Assembly: GCF_001949145.1 (NCBI RefSeq)
Contig: NW_019091415.1
Coordinates: 1,580,747-1,644,746, forward strand
Source of the DNA: Acanthaster planci
Lineage: Eukaryota; Echinodermata; Asteroidea; Valvatida; Acanthasteridae
Length of the DNA: 64,000 nucleotides
Direction: 5' to 3'
In this document: one piece after another, positions 45,806 to 57,540 of the stretch
Numbering within the stretch: position 1 is the stretch's first letter
How the letters are laid out: each line of letters opens with the position of its first letter
Translations under genes and position numbers: made by a program
The notes under the pieces: generated by a model
Databases searched by the model: none
What the model was told of the DNA's origin: nothing
The model's input: the letters and a program-made list of their open reading frames with translations, nothing else

Positions 45806-46273
45806 TAAGGCAGAGTTCAGGCGGCTTGTTCCCGTATGTTCACAAACAGCTCGATTTGTTGTTCATGGGTCGGCCGCTCGAACGCTGGGAACAAACAACC
45901 GGTTATCGCTGGTAGTTAGTGACATGCAACATGGCAGTGTCTATGTAGGCTACGTTATTCGAGAGTTAATGTTTGGATGGGTGGAATTCTTTTCTATATA
46001 AACAGGAACATTCATTTCTGTGTTACAAAAAATAAATTAAAGTTAATTTTGCAAACTTCCCATTGTCTATGGCTTTGGAAGCTATCCCCCTACTTTTTGC
46101 AGCTGTTAAAAAATCAAAATCTCACGAGCTTTTCCGTGTGTTCCTGTAAAACCCTGACGAGGAGGTGGTGCGTGATCCTGTTCCAAGAACAGTGTTCTTG
46201 AGTCGTGTTCCTGCCGTTCGAGTGCGAGAACAAGAAACCCGTGTCAAGAACAGGTCGCCCGAACTCGACCTTA
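45806..46273. mobile_element. MITE with about 35-bp terminal inverted repeats
   Basis: Left TAAGGCAGAGTTCAGGCGGC then TTGTTCCCG; the right end read inward is TAAGGTCGAGTTCGGGCGAC then CTGTTCTTG. Internal AACGCTGGGAACAA and CGAGTGCGAGAACAAG blocks also mirror each other. About 468 bp, no coding. Sits just after exon E. Confidence 0.7.
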
Positions 46274-47004
46274 AAGTTGTGATTTAAAAGATCTCACAGT
46301 CCTCAAAACACACAAAATGATGCACCAAAGGTAAGGGCCTCTTTTTTTGCCTTGTGATAATACATGTAGAAAGATGTACAAAGGTGTAGATAGACTGACA
46401 TAAGACGTAGGACTTTTCATTTCCTGAGACCTCCTACTGAGTTTGTGCTGCAATCAACAACTTTCTTTTTCTAAGGAGTTCAGTTATGTTCAAGAATGCA
46501 TTGTTGGATCCCATTGTTTTCTCACTGCCTTTGGAATTTTCGATGAGTCGAAAACTAGTTATTTCACAAACTTGTAGTTCCCAGAAATCATTAATTCAGG
46601 GTGGTCATGACTATTGGCATCTACCGGTATGTGCTGCAAATTCTGGAGAAATTGAAATTTTCACTCACCGAATTCAAATTTCCTGTCCATGAACCACGCA
46701 TCGAGAGCTCACATGTAAAGTCATTGTGTTTGCAATTGATGTCACCATCCTATAGTGTTATTTGAGTAGCATAATTAGAATCCATTATTGCAGTTGTACC
46801 ATGCTTGTAGACAGATGGTACGCAAGTGTTACATACCTCTTGAATGAATGGTGTGTCATTATTTGCTTAAGTGGAGGCTTATGGTTTATCCAGGCATGAA
46901 GAATGTTTTCTATCCCAACCTTACAACATTGCATTGAACAATGTCACTGAGGGTACCTTTTGCCTATTGTTTTTTATACCACACTAATGGATTTTTGAAT
47001 GCAA
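46274..47004. other. Intron sequence, nothing recognised
   Basis: No feature identified. Confidence 0.4.
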
Positions 47005-47340
47005 AGGAAACACAAGAAATAATGTCAGTAGTCAGCAATCATCACCTCTAGATGATTCGTCAGGACATGGAGAAGCTACGTCAGTAGTCCAGAGTCATCA
47101 CCCGGTAGTTGTGCTAGAATAAATGAAGTCTAGAGCTTTGCCACAACAGAGAAGAATTGTCTCTGCATTTGCTTTGAAGTTGGTATGTGTGCGAGTGATC
47201 GCCAGCCTGTTGGGAATCCTGTCGATAGACACCCTGCGGGCTTCAACAGCAGGGCTTGACGTCAGCCCAATCACACTACCATGGATCAGCACGGGTATAA
47301 CTTTGAACCCTGCGACGCTTTAGCGTTTGACCATGGGTGC
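47005..47340 (+). repeat. Gypsy-associated LTR/leader, copy 1
   Basis: ATGGAGAAGCTACGTCAGTA, CATCACCCGGTAGTTGTGCT, then AATAAATGAAGTCTAGAGCT and GACCATGGGTGCGT-like end all recur at 63255-63960. AATAAA inside, the position before gag-like sequence and the repetition after a Gypsy pol end suggest LTR plus leader. Exact LTR ends were not resolved. Confidence 0.55.
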
Positions 47341-48365
47341 GTTGCTCTGGCATCAATGGGATTTGTTATCGTCAAGTGGAGTTCACGACAAGTGGAAAAG
47401 TGATCAGAGCAGGATACTTAAACAGCAGTTGGGAGAGTGCGATCGGAAGAATTGCTGAAGTTTGTGCAGCCGGATGAGCTTGTGTACTGTGTACAGCTCT
47501 GATTGGAGGAATTCTGCCAAAGCTGTGAAGGAGCCAGGAGGACTCCCCATGGGATTGTGATTAGTACAGCCAGCATCGTTTTGCGGACACTGATCACACC
47601 ACTTCCACCTATACCAGTACCTTCAAAATGCCATATATGATGTACCATAGTACGATGAGTGCTGATAGATGTACACGGGATGGAGGACGGGCAGCAAAAG
47701 CACCAGGACAGGAGACTGGAGCTGCTTAAATGACTCAACATAGGCAGATGGTCACAGACATTGCAGATTATCTACATGTACATGTGACTCCATCCACCCA
47801 CTACACTTCAATACCAAGTAGGGGAACCAGCGGAAGTCTCAGACACCCGGCTTTTGTAACACCTTTTGTGACGATGAATTCTACATGAAGGCCTCGGCAC
47901 ACCTCGACAAGTGCAGCAGTGCCGAGTGATATGGTAACAAGGATGAGTTCAGACACTCACCGGGAGCTAGGGAGAATTCTTGAGGAACAGCCAACCCGAC
48001 GGGTGGAGGTGCATATGTGAGAGACACTGACAGCAGTCCCATAGGAGTGGGGAGAGAGCCAACGAGCGATATAATGACTGTCAGTGGAAAACTACCAGTG
48101 ACGCGGAGTGCTGACGCACAACGTGATGTGAGTGAGATGCTTGGAATGACACCCATAACAACCGTTGCTTGGGGACGATCAAAATGGGGACATGCAACTT
48201 CATCATTGCAAGGAAATTGCAGCTTGGATACTTCTGCAGGATGTGTGGATAAACAAGATGCAGCTAACGTTGGAGGAGATGTGCAGCAGACGCAGAGGAG
48301 ACTGTGTTTACTGCTGGATAGATTTCACCGTGTTCGCTCTAGCATGGGCCGAGAGTATTAGCTGA
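47341..48365 (+). pseudogene. Degenerate region after LTR, possible gag remnant
   Basis: Frames such as QLGECDRKN, AKAVKEPGGLPMG and, at 48017-48361, DSSPIGVGREPTSDIMTVSG and VQQTQRRLCLLLDRFHR follow the LTR-like sequence. They are interrupted by stops and match nothing specific. Position suggests the 5' internal part of a Gypsy element. Confidence 0.3.
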
Positions 48366-48394
48366 AAAGCGGGCTGAGGATCTCAATTTTTATG

Positions 48395-48429
48395 GCGTGT
48401 CTTGCCGTGTCCCGGCGTGAAGGGGTTAA
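48395..48429. repeat. Possible second piggyBac-type end
   Basis: CGTGTCCCGGCGTGAAGGGG followed by TTAA; inverted it reads TTAA CCCCTTCACGCCGGGAC, a typical piggyBac tip. No partner end identified. Confidence 0.35.
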
Positions 48430-48595
48430 AACCGTATTTGGCCAAGACTTCAGTAGATATCGGGACAATAAAGGGTCCAAATTCCTAAAAGATGTTTCAA
48501 GTATGTTTGAACATCATCTCCAAATACAGAAAACTAGGTTTGAAAATATCTAACGGGAAAATTCACCAAAATGGTAAAAATGGGAGCAACATCTG

Positions 48596-48629
48596 AAAGA
48601 GGGCACTACTTACGCATAGTGCCCTCTTT
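48596..48629. repeat. Perfect 13-bp inverted repeat (hairpin)
   Basis: AAAGAGGGCACTA (48596-48608), loop CTTACGCA, TAGTGCCCTCTTT (48617-48629). No mismatch. No T-run after it beyond the stem, and no gene ends here. Confidence 0.95.
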
Positions 48630-48669
48630 GGCTATGTTTGCATAAATGTTTGCACTGTTTGTTCTGCAG

Positions 48670-49230
48670 TACTGGCGGGGTACATGTAAAACACTCCTTG
48701 TGATGCCCAAAATGGGACAAAAGAGCTGATCCGTGTAACAAAAAGACGTATTTGGAACAAAAGACCTGCTGCTGCTGGGAATTGCCATCATTTTTTGGCT
48801 TGCATTATCCGAAGGTAATCTGTCACTGTTTTTAAACAGTTTACCACTGTTTTTGGCCTAGCGCACCTGCAGATTAGCACCATGGACAAAAGTGCTGCAT
48901 GGCCCCATTGATGAGCGACACAGCACCACTGCATGTTAATCCAGCTACGTTTGAAAAGACACCACTCGCATTCACTGGGGACAAAGGAAATTTTGCAACA
49001 CCTCACAATTCTGGGCTCTCTTTACAGGGCGGCAGGCCTGGCTGAAATACTCAGAGTCAATGAAGATTGCCTGTCAGCTTAGAGTAGCCACCAAACAGTC
49101 ATTCGTGTGGGTGCAAACGTCCATTAAATGAAATGATGAAGTTTTGAAGAATTTTGAAAACTGAAGATTTCGAAAATTTCCCGTATGTGTGCACTGCATT
49201 TTTAAAAGCACCTGGCAGCAAGTGGTTTAA
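48670..49230. mobile_element. piggyBac-type MITE, copy B
   Basis: Body shared with copies A and C: GTAACAAAAAGACGTA, ACAAAAGACCTGCTGCTG, CGACACAGCACCACTGCATG, TTAAATGAAATGATGAAGTT. Right end CTGGCAGCAAGTGGTTTAA (TTAA changed to TTTAA). The left tip is diverged (ACTGGCGGGG) and lacks TTAA. Confidence 0.7.
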
Positions 49231-49691
49231 GGTTAAATGAAGGTTTCAATGATTTGTGAAAGCATTTTTTTATGAGTGCTTTTTATTTAATGTATGTTGG
49301 TTTCCTATCCCATTTTAAAAGCCAATCAAATAAATTCTGAAATAAATTGTTGAGTTCATAGTTTTCTGATAATATTACGTCTTCATGAAATGAATGGAAT
49401 ACATGTACCAGTACCTGCTGCACTTCCTTTTGCCTTATCGAAGGAAGTAATTAAATGGATCATCTGTAAGTTGCCTCATCAACTTTTTTTTTCTCGTTAT
49501 GTCAAATAAATCCAAGTTCAGACAACTGAGTTTAGGATACTCCATTTTCCACGGCTTCTACTCACAACTCATCTAATATTGCGGCTGTTCACCCGGTCCC
49601 ACTTCATCTAGGGGATTAACTCTCAGGCGAGTGGAAACCTCAGCTTCAGCCATTTTGGACAAGCCTTCACAACAGTAATTGATGATGTGTC
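49231..49691. other. Intron sequence, nothing recognised
   Basis: No feature. Confidence 0.4.
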
Positions 49692-50189
49692 NNNNNNNNN
49701 NNNNNNNNNNNNNNNNNNNNNNNNNNNNNNNNNNNNNNNNNNNNNNNNNNNNNNNNNNNNNNNNNNNNNNNNNNNNNNNNNNNNNNNNNNNNNNNNNNNN
49801 NNNNNNNNNNNNNNNNNNNNNNNNNNNNNNNNNNNNNNNNNNNNNNNNNNNNNNNNNNNNNNNNNNNNNNNNNNNNNNNNNNNNNNNNNNNNNNNNNNNN
49901 NNNNNNNNNNNNNNNNNNNNNNNNNNNNNNNNNNNNNNNNNNNNNNNNNNNNNNNNNNNNNNNNNNNNNNNNNNNNNNNNNNNNNNNNNNNNNNNNNNNN
50001 NNNNNNNNNNNNNNNNNNNNNNNNNNNNNNNNNNNNNNNNNNNNNNNNNNNNNNNNNNNNNNNNNNNNNNNNNNNNNNNNNNNNNNNNNNNNNNNNNNNN
50101 NNNNNNNNNNNNNNNNNNNNNNNNNNNNNNNNNNNNNNNNNNNNNNNNNNNNNNNNNNNNNNNNNNNNNNNNNNNNNNNNNNNNNNNNN
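49692..50189. other. Assembly gap (498 N)
   Basis: Run of N. Confidence 1.
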
Positions 50190-52099
50190 AAGAAGAACAC
50201 AGTATATACTGGCTCCTGAGGTCTTATATCACACTGCAAATTGTCACAGCCTGCCCTTCCTCTAAACTTTTCTCCTGAGAATTTTGGGCAGCAAATCACT
50301 CTCCCCACTTATAGCTACCGCCAACACTGGATTTTCAATCCACATTGACAAGGTCGAAACTTAATACAATTTTGGCTTGAGAGCTATCGCTCAAACTTGT
50401 GCTATCGCACCACAGGCCTGTCAGTGTCTCTCACCCAGAACCACACCCCAGTATTTAAGGCTATCACTGCTGGACAACGCCTCAGTGAGCAGGCACTATA
50501 AAACACTATTCAGGTCCCCATGCTTGGTGTGTACCCATGCAGGTGTGAACCATACAGGACCCCACCTTACTTTGCATGAAAGGGCATATAAGGAAATTTG
50601 GCCAACTTGGCAACATACAGTTTGTGTCTTTAAATTAATCAAACACTTGGCGTAAAATATCACTGACTTGTGACAGTGTCAATTTGTTTTGGAGATGGCT
50701 CTTTCTCAAAAATTTGAAATGATTCATCAAAGAAAAGTTCTTGAATGCTAAGTGGACAGTGATTTGTTCATTTTAATACATTTCTCCCTCAGTGCTTTTA
50801 GTTGCTTGGAAACGTACAGTTCCATAAACTTTCCCTTTAGGTTGTAGTCTGTTATAATTTCTCCAGCTAGGGTTATAATCTTCAGGTATTTATTCCAGAT
50901 CTCATTGTTAGAGAGTTCCATCTTCCTAGCCATTGAAGACAGAAAAACATAAAATATGTAGCTTTGTTATTTTTTTTAATGGTGCTTTCAGCTACACAGG
51001 CTATCTGCACCTATGTAGCTTTGTAAATTGAGGGGTTCTTGTAAGGAGTGGGATGGCTACCTGTGGGTTGGTTTCTGGTTTGAAAAGTTCAGGGAAATAA
51101 GATCTGTACTGAGTTACGATAAAGCCATTAATGTCTGCTCTGACAGCTCAATGACCTTTTGTTTTTTTGTTTTTTGACTGGACAAAAATCAGTCCAAGAT
51201 GAAAGTACCAATGTATCTGGCTTCCCCTGAGAAAACACGTCTGGTTGGCTAAAATAGTGTTTACCCTTTTCTCTTTGCTCGAATTTTGTGCTCCGTCTCG
51301 GTCAAGTTTACCAAAAAAACTTTGTTCGTTTGTAGTTTTGTGGGCAGGACCTTTCCTCAACAATGCATCTCACATTCCATGAAGTTCGTGGTCACTTCGT
51401 TGAAAATATAACTGGCCTCGGCACTTCAATATTCAATGCAATGACATCGTACATACCATGTGGGATCGGAGAGAGAAATGTACGGGCACGTTTTACTGAA
51501 TTGTGTGGACTGTTCATGTCAACAGAAGGCACTCGTTTGCTGGCAATCAGCAATATTTCTAGTGAAAACATACATGTAGATCAAATGTTTGTCTTGTATG
51601 GGTGTACGGGGCATTGCCGCAAAGTTACTGCAATTTTGCCTTGATGAGGGATATTTCTTCTCTTGATATGTTACAATTTATGGCATTTTACCATGGGTAC
51701 TAGAAGGAACTTTTCAAAATGTGTCATCATAAATATTTTTAAACAGATGTTTTTTGTGGTATTTTAGTTGACTTTTTTCAATGTTATGTTACCCTGTCAT
51801 CCAAGAATTGACCCATATTATACTCTATTCCATTCAAAGGGGTACATCTAGGCAACATAAAAAATCAATATTTTATGTTTAAACAAAGGTTTGTTTGCCG
51901 CGGCAGGTATTTTATTTTGAAACAAATTGTAAATCTTTTATTTTCTACTCGTGTTAGCTTATACATTAAAACTATTATATCTGAGAAACAGAACTTGAAA
52001 TTTCAAAATAAAGATTTTACACTTAAACCTTCATTTTCAGACTCCAATGAAGAGGTTTTTGTTGAAAATTGAAAACATAAATCAGACCGAATGTCTGGG
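50190..52099. other. Intron sequence, nothing firm
   Basis: A 93-codon frame at 51363-51644 and a 61-codon minus frame at 50748-50933 have no family match that I recognise. They may be chance. Confidence 0.35.
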
Positions 52100-52740
52100 T
52101 CTTAAACCACTGTGGACTGGTGAGGAGCCAACTTCATGGGAGCTAGCTTGAAGGGAGCTGCACAGAAAGTGCTTGGTGATGGATCACCAAGTGAGAAACT
52201 AATGTACAGTACAAGGAGCTAATGGAAAGGCTGGATCGGCCGTATGGACCCGGCGAACATTTTTAGCCCAGGTGAAGAGCAGGACCAGAAAACCGAATGA
52301 GGGCTCACAGGCATTTGACCAAGCAATGCATCGCCTGACAGAATTAATGTTTCCAGAACTACCGAGAGAATTGCGAGACGATTAGCCAGAGGACAGTTTG
52401 TGGATTCATATTTAGGGCCCATCTCAAAACCCTGAATGACGCGATTTGCGCAGCTTTGGACACTGAGTTGTGTGTGAAAGTGGAACAACAGCTGAGGAAT
52501 GCCCATGGTAACCAACCTATCGGGAAATCGATACCCCCGTCAATTGAAACAGTTACCGGAGAGGAATTCAACCAGTAGACGCAAATCATGGCCGAGCAGT
52601 TTAACACTTTTCACAACATGAAGATGGCCTAACCAACGCTACGGAGAGTGACAATGGGCAGAGTAAACTTATATATCATGAGAGACAGCAGGAACGACTA
52701 ACAAATTGAGATGCTATAACTGCAGAGAGGACAGGGACAT
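52100..52740 (+). pseudogene. Ty3/Gypsy gag (decayed)
   Basis: Frames carry GEEQDQKTE-type and, in the next frame, FLAQVKSRTRKPNEGSQAFD, QAMHRLTELMFPEL and RGQFVDSYLGPISKP. This is the capsid-domain end of Gypsy gag (RxRxxGExxxxF...LA...FP.L), which packages the RNA. It runs into a stop-rich stretch near 52640 with a weak cysteine (CYNCR-like) remnant. Frames alternate, so it is dead. Same orientation and spacing as the pol that follows. Confidence 0.65.
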
Positions 52741-55700
52741 GAAGTGAAACTGTCCGAAAAGGAAATAACAGCGGGAAATGGCAATTGGCTGGCTCAGATC
52801 TCAGGCCTAAATCTCAGAAACGACCAATCAAGTAGAAAGAGTGCACCAAACCAAGCAAAAAAAACATGTGGCTCTGACACCACAGTGAGTGGACTTTTTA
52901 TGGAAGGATGGATAGAGAATCACATTCTGACATTTTTATTGACATTGGATCATCGCAAACAGTGGTGTCGTCTGCAGAGTTTCAAAGCATCCACTAAGAT
53001 GTGCAGCCAAAATTGCGACCAGTCCTGCATGATTTTAAGTTGGCCGGTAGAAAACTGCTGACAGTACAAGGAAGTGCTAGGATGGCCATAACCATGGAGG
53101 ATTTAACACCTCTCTGGAAATCCTTGTCGCTGGAATTAGAAATGAAGGTATCCTTGGCATGAATTTTCTTTCGGCATCTGGGAGCATCATTGATTTAGAT
53201 AGATTGTATTTACTCATCGATGGACATTCAGTGAAATGTGTGAGCTGGAAGAACAAGCCTTTCTGCAGATGTGTGACCGTATTAAAGTGAAACCATAGAT
53301 GTGCCGTCTGGATGTGAAATTGTGATACATGGCATCTTGCCCCAGAATGCTGGTTTGCATGGATGGGGAATTATCCAAACAAGTGACAGAAATCACTTGT
53401 CGGAAAAGAGGCTTATGGTGGCATGTAGCTTGGTCGATGCTATGTCAGTACTGTACCCTATTAAGTCTTGAACCCAGGACTTGAGGTGGTGATTATTAGC
53501 AGAGGGAGCACGGCCGGATTAGTGACATCAGTAGATGATACGTATATTGTGTTGAGCATGACAAACCTACAGTTTCGGTACTTCAAAAATCAAATGAGGA
53601 TGAAAACGCCAAGCTGTTGATACCAGATCATGTACAAGAACTGTACCAGAGGACTACAGCACAACTTGATCCTAAGGACATGACAAGGTGAAGTATTTTT
53701 TGATCTAGTATCAGGATGTTTTTGCCACTAGCGATGATGACCTTAGAAGAACTGGCCTAATGGAACATAATACTGATACTGGCAATGTGAAACCGATATG
53801 CCAAGCAGTAAGGAGACTACCAGTGTGGCAACACGATGAGGCAGACTTGCAAGTGAAGGAATTGCTGGGGAGAGGAGTTATAGAGCCATCCAACAGCGCA
53901 TGGTTATTGCCGATAGTCCTTGTGAAAATGAAGGATGAGACTACAAGGGTTTGCATTGATTACTGAGCTTTGAATAACTGTACAATAAAGGATGCGTACC
54001 CCATTCCAACAGTGGATGAGAATTTGGATTCATTATCGAGTGAAAATGGTTTTCCACACTGGATTTAGCAAGTGGATATTAGCAAGTGATGTTGGATGAA
54101 GATGCCAAAGCTAAATCTGCATTTATCACCGGGAGTTGACCGTATCATTGGAATTTTATGCCGTTTGGGTTGTATTTTGCCCCAGCAACATTCGAGTACC
54201 TTATGGAACTCATACATGTACATGTATTTGCAGGAATGAAGTGGGACATTCTGTTTCTATACTTGGATGACATCATTGTACATGCCACTAGTGCGGATGA
54301 ACAAGTCCAAAGGTTAAGAGATGTGTTACGATATTGTGGATGGCTAGACTGAAGAACAAGCCTAGAAAAGGCAGTCTGTTCAGAAGAGAGGTGGAGTACC
54401 TGGGACATATTATATCCAAGGATGGAGTGCCAACTGAGCCGGACAAAGTGCAAGCAGTGGTGGAGTGGCCAACCCTCATTTCTGTCAAAAATGTACAGAG
54501 TGTTATTGAACTTACCTTGTACTTACAGATGCTACACGTACATCAAGGGCTTTGCAAATGTGGCCAGATCTTTGCATCAGCTTATGGAGAAGAGTCATCC
54601 ATTTGAGTGGACTGAAGAGTGTGAGTGAACATTTGAGACACTGAAGGGGATATTGACCACAGCACCAATTTCAGCCTACCAGTGGATGAGGAGTTTATAC
54701 TTGATACCTATGCTAATGATGTGGGAATTGTAGCAGTATTATATCAGTCAGGATGGAGTTCAGAGGGTTATAGCTTACACTAGCTGAACTTTGAACGAAG
54801 CCCGATCAGAATTACTGTGAAATGCGAAAGGACTTGTTAGCATTGGTGACGTAAGCACGACACTTCCAACAATATTTGTATGGGAGGAAGTTCACCATAC
54901 GGTGTGATCATGGAGCATTGAGGTGGCTGATCAATTCGTATAACCCTGGGGGACTAGTGGCAAGTTGCCTAGAAGTATTGAGTGCTTTTGGCTACAAGAT
55001 CGAACATCCCTCCAGTAGAGTTAATATCAATGTGGATGCATTGTCAAGGAAATCCTGCAAGCATTGTGGAATGATGCAGGACAGTGCCAAGGACGTGACT
55101 AAAATAAATGAACCAGTGACCGAAGCAAGGAAATAAAGAATTTTGCATCCCTTGGTGTTAGATGAACTATAGGATATGTCGGATTTGAGAGATGCACAGC
55201 TATCATACTGCAAGATACTACAAAATAAAGAAAAGCAGGAACAAAACCCGAATGGGAAGAAGTATCGTCATTGTCAGCTGTGAAAGTGTACTAGTCACCG
55301 TGGGAACTGGAGATTAAGCAAGGGGTACTTGTCATGTGTTGGGAGTCCGACGACAGAATGAGCAGCAGATTGTTGATTGTTTTGCCAGAATCTCATCGAC
55401 AAAAAGCTTTGAGCAAACTACATGATAGTGAAACTGCGAGACATCAAGGGATCCAGAAAACCTTTAAGAAAATCTGCCAGCAATACTATTGGGTTGGAAT
55501 GACGGCAGACATACAATTGAAAGTGAGGCAATGCATCATTCGTGCACAACAAAAATCACTTGGCAAGATAACCTAAGCACCATTGAAGCAGTATGTTGGT
55601 GGAGCCCCCATGGAGAGGATTGCTTCCGGTGTTGGGACCCTTCCCTACATCGGATCGAGGCAATACATATGTGCTGGTGATAAGGGACCCATTCACAAAA

Positions 55701-55880
55701 TGGATGAGGCCGATGCCATACCTAATTAGCAGATGCTCATAATAGCGGAAAAATTGGTGGAGGGTCAGGATACCCCCTTGAGGCTATGGCTTTGGGTGCA
55801 GGTACTGGAGAGAGCGGATGGTGAGAGAAAGGATGTACAACCAAGACATGAGTGCATGAGTGGACGGGCTCCTGCTATGA
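52741..55880 (+). pseudogene. Ty3/Gypsy pol: protease, RT, RNase H, integrase (decayed)
   Basis: Order on +: protease FIDIGSSQTVVSSAEFQ (about 52930), with the catalytic DTG now DIG. RT: VKELLGRGVIEPSNSAW (53850), VCIDY then a TGA at 53964 in place of Arg, IKDAYPIPTVDENLDSLS, MPFGLYFAPATFEYLM, and an intact YLDD (54260-54271). Then FRREVEYLGHIISKDGV. RNase H: FTIRCDHGALRWLIN and NVDALSR (54880-55050). Integrase zinc region: LHDSETARHQGIQKTFKK, with the last Cys of CxxC replaced by Arg (CIIR, about 55530). The core start follows: APMERIASGVGTLP and KGPIHKMDEADAIPN. Many stops and shifts. C-terminal PRHECMSGRAP-like tail near 55850. An inactive copy of an LTR retrotransposon. Confidence 0.85.
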
Positions 55881-56846
55881 GTAAAGCTTCACTTGAGTAA
55901 TTTTTTTAATTACCGTAACTTTCTTTACATGGTATTGGGTAATTTTAGGCACCCTGGTTGTGATTACTTAATTCCATTGTTTATTGGATTCGGTCTAATG
56001 CGCATGGAGTACTGAATTACTGGTAACGAGATGTTTACAAACATAACACGTGTTGAAACTGTGGTAGCTCGTATCTCTTTTTCTTTAACAGCTTACGTAA
56101 TGGAAGCGATCAAATGTGTCCCTATTTCTCTTTAAATGGATTTCCGTTCAATCTTACTGGATTGCTGCAAGGTTGCTTGACATCTGTGTACATGTACATT
56201 TTTGGTGATCCTTTAGCTTCTTTTATTCGCGATAGTCACTTAAGTTAATTGGGTTTGGCAGTAGTATACAGCTAATAGGTGAGCGGTTTACTTTATTTTC
56301 CCTTGAACTTACAATTCTATTTACTTTTTTCGGCAAGAAGATTATTGCCCGAAAGAAAAAAAATATTACAAAGAAAAAGTGTTTCATTTCTATTTTTTTC
56401 TAAGGCAAAGTAGCCAATAAGGCAAAGTAGCCATTAAGAAGATTAGCACTTGCTAAATTGGTGACCTCGACGTTTGAACAAGCAGTCTTATTTTTTTCTA
56501 CACAAGTTCATCCGTTACTCGTTGCTGATTCTAAGGCTTATTCATTTGATCAGTATACACAGCCTTCTTTCAATAATTAAAATATTGATTTTTGTTATAC
56601 AGCGCGATACCACAATTGCTGATCTCGTATTATCAACCTTGACAAATTGCAGAGTTACGATGCACTTGTTTTTACAATTATAAAACTAGCAGCTTGCATA
56701 AATGATCTGACAGCATTTGTGTATACCACCCATTCTTGTTTAACAGTTCAACGGAAAATCTGATCTTTCCTTGGGTGGTTTCTTCACAAGATTGTATTAT
56801 TGTAAGCAGCAAATTTTAGCTTGTAGACCATTAACGTTCATTTCAA
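55881..56846. other. Intron sequence, nothing recognised
   Basis: Contains a short local duplication (GGCAAAGTAGCCAATAA / GGCAAAGTAGCCATTAA, 56404-56440). No coding. Confidence 0.45.
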
Positions 56847-56849
56847 TTG

Positions 56850-57135
56850 TCAGAGTTCCTTCGATTTCATTTTCTAAATTTCAAGCCAGCAGGCATTGAG
56901 CTTCGTCATAGTGAAGATTGGAGCTGTAATCAGAAACATCTTGACTCTCTACTCGATCAAGCTAACACACAAATTCGAGAATTCAACAGTGAATTACAAT
57001 TAGGAATGAGCACATGCGGTTTTTTGTGGCATACTTCAACTAGAAAGCCAAGCAAATGCAAAACTGGATCAGGCAAGCACAATACATCCTTACGCAACAA
57101 TTTCTCTCAATTGTTCGATGGTCTGCATTTTTAAA
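56850..57135 (+). pseudogene. SGNH-hydrolase-like end of a retroelement ORF (fragment)
   Basis: The frame reads DQANTQIREFNSELQLGMST, then a Lys-rich segment and NNFSQLFDGLHF. The FN...L and DGLH pattern is the C-terminal part of SGNH/GDSL-type esterase domains found in first ORFs of some invertebrate retroelements. Short, and the catalytic Ser block is missing. Low certainty. Confidence 0.35.
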
Positions 57136-57429
57136 AAAAGACGTGGAACAATGAACTATCGATGCTTTGAATCTGACATGCATGCCTCATTAGCACTTAT
57201 AAACAATAGTGCTATTCAATTCCTCCAAACCCATACTGCTGCATTAAAAAATCCCAGCCTTCAGAACTCGGCAGTCAACAATTTGCTGTCAGTTTAAAGT
57301 TCCTACCCTACTGGCCGAATGATCTGCGAGTTTGGTTTGCTCAAGTCTCCCCTTTACTGATGTTGGCAAATGTGGGTCATTTGGCAGCTGCCCGAAGCGC
57401 CCTTGTATGCCATCGGCTCAAACATGTTT

Positions 57430-57540
57430 AAAATGTATTCATTGTTCACACTGAATGTCTTCATTGTACAGCGCATTTGAACATTCCGGTATCTATATGA
57501 AATTTGTGCCTTATAAATGAATAAATTATTATTATTATTA
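57430..57540 (+). repeat. LINE/SINE 3' tail with (ATT)n, copy 1
   Basis: TGTCTTCATTGTACAGCGCA, then ATCTATATGAAATTTGTGCC and TTATAAATGAATAAATTATT(ATT)n. The same tail occurs at 62030-62110 with few changes. The YR element copy 3 begins directly after the last ATT. Confidence 0.75.

Noticed and set aside
49667-50308. Long open frames of about 200 codons
   Set aside because: They are open only because of the N gap; the flanking residues match nothing.
51363-51644. 93-codon frame starting MHLTFHEVRGHFV
   Set aside because: No conserved motif, no paralogue in the window and no splice context; treated as chance.
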